A DNA stretch of 11,146 nt from Sphingomonadales bacterium (lineage in GTDB: Bacteria > Pseudomonadota > Alphaproteobacteria > Sphingomonadales > Sphingomonadaceae): the NCBI GenBank assembly GCA_028868335.1, contig JAGWUU010000084.1, forward strand, positions 1-11,146, given 5' to 3'. The position numbers and the translations under genes are program-made. The notes under the pieces were generated by a model. That model saw only the letters and a program-made list of their open reading frames with translations. It ran no database searches and was not told the DNA's origin. Each line of letters starts with the position of its first letter. The first letter of the stretch is position 1. Of the stretch, positions 7,030-11,146 are shown one piece after another.

Positions 7030-8496
7030 ATGAGCAGCACCGCGCGCCAGGCCATCGTGGATATTGGCTCGAACTCGATCCGTCTGGTCGTGTTCGGCGG
7101 TCCGCCGCGTGCGCCCTCTACCCTGTTCAATGAAAAGCTCATGGCCGGGCTGGGCCGCGGACTGACCGCGGGGGGACGCCTCGATCCCGAGGCCGTCGCA
7201 CTGGCGCTGCGCGGTCTGGCCCGGTTTGCCGCGTTGCTGCGGCTGATGGAGCCGATCTCGGTGCAGGTCGTCGCCACCGCGGCGGTGCGCGCGGCGATGG
7301 ATGGCGGCGAATTCCTCGAGGCGGTGCGCGCGCTGGGCCTTCCCGCCGAACTGCTGTCGGGCGACGATGAAGCGAAGGCTGCCGGTTACGGAGTGATCGC
7401 CTCCATTCCCGAGGCGCGTGGGCTGGTCGCCGACATGGGCGGCGGCAGCCTCGAGCTGGTCCGGGTGGAGGGGGGCAAGGTTCACCAATGCGTGTCGCTG
7501 CCGTTCGGGGTGATCCCTGTCGGCACGATCCGGGCTGGCGGACGCGGCATGCTGCGCCGGGCCATGCGCAAGGCGCTGAAGGACGCGGGCTGGCTGAAGG
7601 TGGTGGCGGGACAGCCGCTCTATCTGGTCGGTGGCGGCTGGCGCGCGCTGGCGCGGGTCCACATGCAGCGCACCGGCTGGCCGCTGGCGGTGCTGGGCCA
7701 CTATCATTTCGCCACCGACGACACCCGCTGGCTGAAGGCCGACGTGCGCGAGGCGGGACCGGCCCGGCTCGCCGCGTTGCCGGGTGTGAGCACCACCCGC
7801 GCCGCGCAGCTTGCCGACGGCTCCGCCCTGCTGGCGACCCTTGCGGGTGAGGTGCGCCCGTCGCAGATCGTCATCTCCACCTTCGGCCTGCGTGAAGGGC
7901 TGCTCTACCAGAAGCTGGGAGCAAAGGCGCGCGCCGCCGATCCGCTGATCGAAGGGGTGCGCCACGCTGTCGGCGGCCAGATCCAGGACTCGGCCTATCC
8001 CGAAGCGCTGCTGCGCTGGGGCGACGGCGCCTTTCCCGGCGAGCCCGAGCCGTTGCGCCGCCTGCGCCACGCCGCCTGCCTGATCGCCGGAACCGGCTGG
8101 GCATCGAACCCCGACTTCCGCGTTGTCGAGGGCGAGGACATGGCGCTCCACGGCAACTGGATCGGGGTCGATGCGGCGGGGCGGGCGATGATTGCCATGG
8201 CGCTCCACGTTGGCCTTGGCGGTGATCCGGATGCCCCGCCGCCGATCCTGCTCCAGCTTGCGGGCCGCGATGAACTGGCCCGCGCCCGCGCCTGGGGCCT
8301 CGCCCTGCGTCTGGCCCAGCGGCTTGGCGGCGGCGCGCCGCAGGCGCTGGCCGAGGTTCCGATCGGGATCGCCGCAGACGGCGGGCTTGTGCTGACCGTG
8401 CCGAGGGCGGATCGCGCACTGATCGATCCGGCCTGCGAACGGCGGTTGACCCGGCTCGCCCTGGCGCTCGATCGCCAGGCGCAGATCGAATCCTGA
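7030..8496 (+). CDS. ppx: Ppx/GppA-family phosphatase (exopolyphosphatase)
   Basis: ASKHA-fold hydrolase that removes terminal phosphate from polyphosphate and/or pppGpp. The 488-residue length fits the alphaproteobacterial forms. Phosphate-binding loop 1 is VDIGSNSIRLVVF (10-22), VVATAAVRAA (80-89) follows, the acidic catalytic region is SGDDEAKAAGYGV (110-122), and phosphate loop 2 is ADMGGGSLELV (134-144). STFGLREGLLY (283-293) ends the conserved N-terminal module. The C-terminal part (about 310-488) contains RHAACL and ALHVGLGG segments in the place of the HD-like helical domain; the HD metal pair itself is not obvious. No ppk lies beside it. The ATG at 7030 follows no clear Shine-Dalgarno. 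Ppx and GppA activities cannot be separated by eye. Confidence 0.9.
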   Translation: MSSTARQAIVDIGSNSIRLVVFGGPPRAPSTLFNEKLMAGLGRGLTAGGRLDPEAVALALRGLARFAALLRLMEPISVQVVATAAVRAAMDGGEFLEAVRALGLPAELLSGDDEAKAAGYGVIASIPEARGLVADMGGGSLELVRVEGGKVHQCVSLPFGVIPVGTIRAGGRGMLRRAMRKALKDAGWLKVVAGQPLYLVGGGWRALARVHMQRTGWPLAVLGHYHFATDDTRWLKADVREAGPARLAALPGVSTTRAAQLADGSALLATLAGEVRPSQIVISTFGLREGLLYQKLGAKARAADPLIEGVRHAVGGQIQDSAYPEALLRWGDGAFPGEPEPLRRLRHAACLIAGTGWASNPDFRVVEGEDMALHGNWIGVDAAGRAMIAMALHVGLGGDPDAPPPILLQLAGRDELARARAWGLALRLAQRLGGGAPQALAEVPIGIAADGGLVLTVPRADRALIDPACERRLTRLALALDRQAQIES

Positions 8497-8585
8497 TCGC
8501 GCCAGGGGTTTTCCACCTGAAATGCCTCGCAGGTTGCCTGATGAAGGGTGGACGCGCGAGTCAGGCTTGGGCATGACCAATTGCC

Positions 8586-9257
8586 ATGTGGCAACTCTAC
8601 CAGTTTCCCCTCTGCCCGTTCAGTCGCAAGGTCCGCCTGCTCCTCGGAGAAAAAGGTGTCGGCTATGAGCTGTGGCGCGAGAACCCGTGGGAGGGGCGCG
8701 ATGATTTCCTCGCGCTCAACCCTGCCGGGCGGACGCCGGTGCTGCACGATCCGGCCAAGGGGCTGACCCTGGTTGATAGCCGGGCAATCTGCGAATATTT
8801 CGAGGAAACGATCGACAAGAACCCGATGATCAACGGCACCGCCGCCGGTCGGGCCGAGATTCGCAGGCTTGTCGCCCTGTTCGATGAAAACTTCTACGGC
8901 GATGTCACCGCGCCCTTGCTGCACGAGCGGATGAAGAAGCGGCTGGTCTATCGCCAGTCACCCGATTCCCGCGTGCTGCGCGAGGCGATGAAGCTGGCGC
9001 ACGAACACCTCTACTATATCGACCACCTGATCGATCATCGCCCGTGGCTGGCCGGTGCAACGATGAGCCTGGCGGACCTTGCCGCCGCCGCGCAGATCTC
9101 GGTGGCCGACTATCTTGGCGGGCTGGACTGGACCGGCCACGACCAGTCGCGCGACTGGTATGCCGTGTTCAAGAGCCGCCCCAGTTTCCGCCCCTTGCTG
9201 GCCGAACGCATGGAAGTGATCCAGCCCCCCAGTCACTACGCCGACGTCAACGCCTAG
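8586..9257 (+). CDS. Glutathione S-transferase family protein
   Basis: Cytosolic GST-fold protein of 223 residues. The thioredoxin-like N-terminal domain starts with LYQFPLCPFSRKVRL (4-18), where Cys10 and Ser13 form a CPFS active-site motif. The cis-proline loop NPAGRTPVL (45-53) and glutathione gamma-glutamyl binding DSRAICEYFEE (64-74) follow. The all-helical C-terminal domain has the N-capping box in MSLADLAAAAQ (160-170). A CPxS motif favours thiol-transfer or deglutathionylation chemistry over classic Tyr/Ser-GST conjugation (family knowledge), but the substrate is unknown. The ATG at 8586 has no strong ribosome site. The 89-bp gap from ppx could hold a promoter, but I see no clear boxes. 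Its stop codon ends exactly where the downstream inverted-repeat-bounded segment begins. Confidence 0.9.
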   Translation: MWQLYQFPLCPFSRKVRLLLGEKGVGYELWRENPWEGRDDFLALNPAGRTPVLHDPAKGLTLVDSRAICEYFEETIDKNPMINGTAAGRAEIRRLVALFDENFYGDVTAPLLHERMKKRLVYRQSPDSRVLREAMKLAHEHLYYIDHLIDHRPWLAGATMSLADLAAAAQISVADYLGGLDWTGHDQSRDWYAVFKSRPSFRPLLAERMEVIQPPSHYADVNA

Positions 9258-9273
9258 GCGGTGTGGACAAATT
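9257..9273. repeat. Left terminal inverted repeat of putative cassette
   Basis: Core GTGGACAAATT at 9263-9273, starting on the last base of the GST stop codon. It pairs with the right copy at 9823-9839 with two mismatches, both inside the GC-rich outer part. Confidence 0.45.
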
Positions 9274-9285
9274 TGAACCCACTTT

Positions 9286-9348
9286 ACGTCCGCTTGCGTG
9301 CCGCAACCTTGTCGTGTGAATGGCAGTGATGTTGGGGAGAGCGGACGT
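9286..9348. repeat. Perfect 9-bp inverted repeat upstream of the 119-aa ORF
   Basis: ACGTCCGCT at 9286-9294 and AGCGGACGT at 9340-9348 are 45 bases apart. The second arm lies about 35 bp before the ORF start. From memory, GTCCGCT/AGCGGAC words recur in sphingomonad intergenic repeats near small unknown genes; this is recollection, not a search result. Confidence 0.45.
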
Positions 9349-9382
9349 TGTAGCTTATCCACGCCGCTGATAGTCTCGGGGG

Positions 9383-9742
9383 ATGGATCAAAAAACCTTC
9401 GTCGAAAGATTGTGTTGGGTCGTGTTGGACAACTTGTCGCGCGACCTTGTCGAATATTGGCAGCATCCACCAGGTCGACTGCGCTCTGAGACACGGTCGC
9501 GGCGCGCCAAATGGCTCGGCAGCATGAACGCGGAAGATCGCGAACTTCTTGAAGCATTTGGAACCGAGGCAGCCCGGTCCGCTCTCTTCGGCATCCTTGC
9601 CGTCCTCGATGGTTCGCGTGCAATCGAAGGTGCTGAAGAGGGTCATTTGGAATTGCGCTATCTGGGCGCTAACCGCTCGGGCTTACTAGCGTCTAGCGCA
9701 ATTGAATCGGACACGATGCCGTTGCATGAACTGCTGCCCTGA
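9383..9742 (+). CDS. Uncharacterised 119-aa protein in low-GC cassette
   Basis: Probably a real gene whose function I cannot name. The 119 residues have a balanced, soluble composition with a hydrophobic, well-packed centre ALFGILAVLDGSRAIEG (67-83), PPGR at 29-32, an acidic EDRELLEAFG helix (51-60), and a C-terminal LHELLP. It resembles small uncharacterised bacterial proteins with an FGxxxVLDGxRAIE core that I recall only vaguely; some such orphan genes are immunity-like, but I cannot support that here. Codon use is less GC-biased than in the neighbours, suggesting transfer. GGGGG touches the ATG and is not a good ribosome site. A weak promoter TTGTAG (9348-9353), 17 bp, TAGTCT (9371-9376) would give a nearly leaderless start. 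Alternative: a decayed gene fragment. Confidence 0.6.
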   Translation: MDQKTFVERLCWVVLDNLSRDLVEYWQHPPGRLRSETRSRRAKWLGSMNAEDRELLEAFGTEAARSALFGILAVLDGSRAIEGAEEGHLELRYLGANRSGLLASSAIESDTMPLHELLP

Positions 9743-9767
9743 ATGTCGGCAATTGTCGTCGTGTCCG
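9708..9767. repeat. Inverted repeat spanning the stop of the 119-aa ORF
   Basis: CGGACACGA (9708-9716) pairs perfectly with TCGTGTCCG (9759-9767), and the inner TGCCG (9717-9721) pairs with CGGCA (9747-9751). This gives a 14-bp bulged stem around the TGA at 9740-9742. No T-run follows, so it is not a standard terminator; it may be a 3'-end structure or repeat remnant. Confidence 0.45.
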
Positions 9768-9780
9768 GCAGGTCCACTTT

Positions 9781-9803
9781 CAGCCAGAAATAGCGCCTGG
9801 CTG
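9781..9803. repeat. Perfect 7-bp hairpin in cassette 3' part
   Basis: CAGCCAG (9781-9787) and CTGGCTG (9797-9803) pair around the nine-base loop AAATAGCGC. It is the next structured element after the ORF-end inverted repeat. No T-tract follows. Apart from these repeats and the right terminal repeat, I see no gene in 9743-9897. Confidence 0.35.
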
Positions 9804-9822
9804 CCATCAGAGAGCTCGACGG

Positions 9823-9839
9823 AATTTGTCCACGCTGCC
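9823..9839. repeat. Right terminal inverted repeat of putative cassette
   Basis: AATTTGTCCAC at 9823-9833 is the exact reverse complement of the left core; the outer six bases differ at two positions. It lies 58 bp from the stop of the NDUFA9-like gene. Confidence 0.45.
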
Positions 9840-9897
9840 CAGGACCGTTCCATCCTGTCGGGCCCCCGTTGCCCGGCGCGGTGAATAGGTTCCGGGT

Positions 9898-10848
9898 CTA
9901 GACGGTAAGGCGATCCGCGAACCGGCCATTCCGCCGGAAACGCACCAGCCAGCGATCGAGGAACAGCTCCAGCGGGCGCGGCTGCACGCCAAGGTCGGCG
10001 CAGCCCGGAAGCTTGCCTGAAGCGACGTTGCCCGCCTTCAGCAGCTTCCACTGCTGGCTGGAGATCGGCGCGCCCGGCAGCCATCCAGTAGCCGCCGCGA
10101 TCAGGCCCGACAGTCCATCGGGCAGCGGCAGCAGCAAGGGGCCGCGCTCGGCCGCCGCGGCGATCTGCCGGTTGAGCGCAAGCATCGTCACCGTTTCCGG
10201 TCCGGCAACCTCGAAGGTCTTGCCGCCGTGCCGCTCCGGGTCGGCCAGCGCGGCGACGATCGCGCGGGCGCAGTCCTCGACGAACAGCGGCTGAAGCTTC
10301 GCCTCGGGGGCGAACACCGGCAGCGCAGGGAGGCTGGAAATCAGCCCGGCGAAGCGGTTGAGGAAATGGTCGTCCGATCCGAACAGGATCGAGGGGCGCA
10401 CCACGCTGGCACCCGGAAATGCGGCCAGCACCAGCGCTTCGCCATGGGCCTTGGCGCGCGCATAGGCCGTATCGCCGCTGGCGTCGGCGCCGATGCCGGA
10501 AACGTGGACGAATGCGCTGGCCCCGGCAGCGCTTGCCGCTTCGGCCAGTTTGCCCGCTCCGTCACCCATCAGCGCGTCGAGGTTGCCGCTGAATGAGCCC
10601 GCCAGGTTGATCACCGCGTCGGCTCCCGCCAGTACGCCGGGCAGCGTTTCAGGCTTGGTCAGATCGGCGCGCAGCAGTTGCACCTGGCCAAGATTGCCCA
10701 GCGGCTTGACCGTGAACGCCCGCTCGGCATGAGGGCCGACCACCCGCAGGCGCGCGCCGCGCATGAGCAGTTCCTGTGCGACATAGCGGCCAAGAAATCC
10801 GCCGCCGCCAACCAGCGCCACAACCTTGCCTGCCAGTTCCTGAGCCAT
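9898..10848 (-). CDS. NDUFA9-like NAD(P)-binding protein (complex I-associated, atypical SDR)
   Basis: NAD(P)-binding Rossmann-fold protein of the atypical extended SDR group that alphaproteobacteria share with the mitochondrial complex I subunit NDUFA9. From ATG 10848 it has 316 residues, the normal length. Landmarks are the nucleotide loop VGGGGFLGR (13-21), VINLAGSF (79-86), HVSGIGAD (115-122), YARAK (129-133) keeping the SDR Tyr-xxx-Lys, SVVRPSILFG (148-157) and a C-terminal PRPLELFLDRWLVRFR (290-305). An earlier ATG at 10992 would add 48 Arg/Gly-rich residues lying in the divergent tRNA promoter region. ATG 10848 is preceded by AGGTGG and begins the conserved fold. It may have a role in complex I stability or quinone metabolism (family knowledge); the exact reaction is unknown. 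Confidence 0.88.
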   Translation of the reverse strand: MAQELAGKVVALVGGGGFLGRYVAQELLMRGARLRVVGPHAERAFTVKPLGNLGQVQLLRADLTKPETLPGVLAGADAVINLAGSFSGNLDALMGDGAGKLAEAASAAGASAFVHVSGIGADASGDTAYARAKAHGEALVLAAFPGASVVRPSILFGSDDHFLNRFAGLISSLPALPVFAPEAKLQPLFVEDCARAIVAALADPERHGGKTFEVAGPETVTMLALNRQIAAAAERGPLLLPLPDGLSGLIAAATGWLPGAPISSQQWKLLKAGNVASGKLPGCADLGVQPRPLELFLDRWLVRFRRNGRFADRLTV

Positions 10849-10886
10849 TGCCACCTGCCTGATGAATATCGCCTTCGCTCGCTGCC

Positions 10887-10902
10887 TTGGCACAGATGCC
10901 AA
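10887..10902. promoter_or_regulatory. Palindrome TTGGCA-N4-TGCCAA, possible operator
   Basis: A perfect 6-bp inverted repeat with a four-base spacer, 39 bp before the NDUFA9-like start in the gap divergent to tRNA-Leu. A second, imperfect palindrome GCAACGCCGGAGTTGC lies at 10910-10925. The position suits an operator for the minus-strand gene. No regulator is identified, and the match could be chance. Confidence 0.3.
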
Positions 10903-10985
10903 CCCCCTCGCAACGCCGGAGTTGCACCCGCGACGGCCGGGATTTCGTCTGGCCCGAAAAATCCGTGCTTCGCCCAAACCACCGG

Positions 10986-11014
10986 TTGACAACCCCCGCC
11001 ACCCCCCGCTAGTG
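10986..11014 (+). promoter_or_regulatory. Sigma70-type promoter of tRNA-Leu
   Basis: A perfect TTGACA at 10986-10991 is followed by 16 bp and GCTAGT (11008-11013), or 17 bp and CTAGTG; both are acceptable alphaproteobacterial -10 forms. The expected start near 11020 gives a leader of about 40 bases ahead of the mature tRNA. The location and consensus -35 make this the clearest promoter in the window. Confidence 0.6.
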
Positions 11015-11031
11015 GCGCGCTCCTACCTGGC

Positions 11032-11051
11032 TGCGGACGCACTGGTCCGCA
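11032..11051 (+). other. Hairpin in tRNA-Leu leader
   Basis: TGCGGAC (11032-11038) and GTCCGCA (11045-11051) form a perfect 7-bp stem with a six-base loop within the predicted 5' leader, ending eight bases before the mature 5' end. It could affect precursor folding or RNase P processing; this is inference. Confidence 0.4.
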
Positions 11052-11059
11052 TGCCCCGT

Positions 11060-11146
11060 GCCCAGATGGCGGAATTGGTAGACGCACCAGCTTCAGGTGC
11101 TGGCGCTCGCAAGGGCGTGGAGGTTCGAGTCCTCTTCTGGGCACCA
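11060..11146 (+). tRNA. tRNA-Leu (anticodon CAG)
   Basis: A complete 87-nt class II tRNA including an encoded CCA end. The acceptor arms GCCCAGA (11060-11066) and TCTGGGC (11136-11142) pair perfectly, followed by A73 and CCA (11144-11146). The D-loop contains AATTGGTAGACGC. The anticodon stem CCAGC/GCTGG encloses loop TTCAGGT, giving anticodon CAG (11094-11096), which reads CUG codons. A long variable arm (CGCTCGCAAGGGCGT) and T-loop TTCGAGT confirm leucine class II architecture. CUG is expected to be a major Leu codon in this GC-rich genome. Confidence 0.97.

Larger units (their letters stand above)
9257..9839. mobile_element. Putative small cassette bounded by imperfect inverted repeats
   Basis: A 17-bp sequence at 9257-9273 recurs inverted at 9823-9839 with 15 of 17 matches, including a perfect 11-bp core GTGGACAAATT (9263-9273 and complement of 9823-9833). 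The 583-bp interval has clearly lower GC than its neighbours (about 57% over 9361-9720 by hand count). It contains one small unknown ORF and lies between two core genes. No target-site duplication is visible (flanks AACGCCTA and CAGGACCG differ) and no transposase is present, so it is a MITE-like or captured-gene cassette only as a hypothesis. Confidence 0.35.

Noticed and set aside
6406..8580. A 724-codon open frame on the minus strand opposite ppx and the Met-rich gene
   Set aside because: It mirrors real plus-strand genes, is rich in Arg/His/Gln/Gly as expected of antisense frames in high-GC DNA, and shows no recognisable domain.
9658..9807. 49-codon minus-strand ORF beginning MAARRYFWLKVDLP inside the cassette
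   Set aside because: It overlaps the better-supported 119-aa ORF, has no ribosome site I can see and no recognisable motif; kept only as a possibility.
10887..10902. Sigma54 -24/-12 promoter (TTGGCAC...)
   Set aside because: The -24 half matches, but the -12 half reads CCAAC instead of TTGC; the sequence is better explained as a palindrome.
10849..10992. 48-residue N-terminal extension of the NDUFA9-like protein from ATG 10992
   Set aside because: It would cover the tRNA promoter -35 and palindromes, is Arg/Gly-rich, and the start at 10848 has an AGGTGG ribosome site and matches the fold start.
1..11146. CRISPR array, transposase, integrase or phage genes
   Set aside because: No regularly spaced repeats and no such protein motifs were found; the only mobile-element hint is the inverted-repeat-bounded segment at 9257-9839.

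Overview
The window is GC-rich chromosomal DNA that reads as an alphaproteobacterium, most likely a member of the Sphingomonadales (Novosphingobium/Sphingomonas-like). This rests on protein style and gene order: hisC-tyrA divergent from metX-metW, an NDUFA9-like NAD(P)-binding protein, a GST, and small secreted proteins of sphingomonad type. The genus is inference. Nearly all of the window is ordinary core-genome content, and I found no large novel system.

Layout. 1-687 is the C-terminal part of an NRAMP-type metal transporter cut by the window edge. It converges on a tyrA-like prephenate dehydrogenase (712-1626, minus), which is translationally coupled to hisC (1626-2723, minus). A 67-bp divergent gap separates hisC from metX-metW (2791-4511, plus; ATGA overlap), the homoserine acylation step of methionine synthesis and its partner. 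A 199-bp convergent gap with several inverted repeats follows. Next comes a minus-strand pair, a VOC/glyoxalase-fold protein coupled by ATGA to fdhD (4711-5870). On the plus strand are two small secreted proteins of unknown function (5996-6388 and 6481-6969, the second very methionine-rich), a Ppx/GppA phosphatase (7030-8496) and a glutathione S-transferase (8586-9257).

Between the GST and the next core gene lies the one accessory-looking stretch, about 9257-9839. It has lower GC (about 57% by hand count over 9361-9720, against 78% in a sampled 60-base stretch of ppx) and is bounded by an imperfect 17-bp inverted repeat. It carries one 119-aa uncharacterised ORF plus several short inverted repeats on both sides of it. 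This is the best candidate for something not well described: a small inserted cassette or repeat-flanked gene.

The window ends with an NDUFA9-like NAD(P)-binding gene (9898-10848, minus). It is divergent from a complete tRNA-Leu(CAG) (11060-11146) that has a good sigma70-type promoter and a hairpin in its leader.

Functionally the window mixes amino-acid biosynthesis (Tyr/Phe, His, Met), molybdoenzyme maturation (FdhD), polyphosphate/(p)ppGpp-type phosphatase activity, thiol metabolism and a respiratory-chain-associated protein. These are independent housekeeping units rather than one system.
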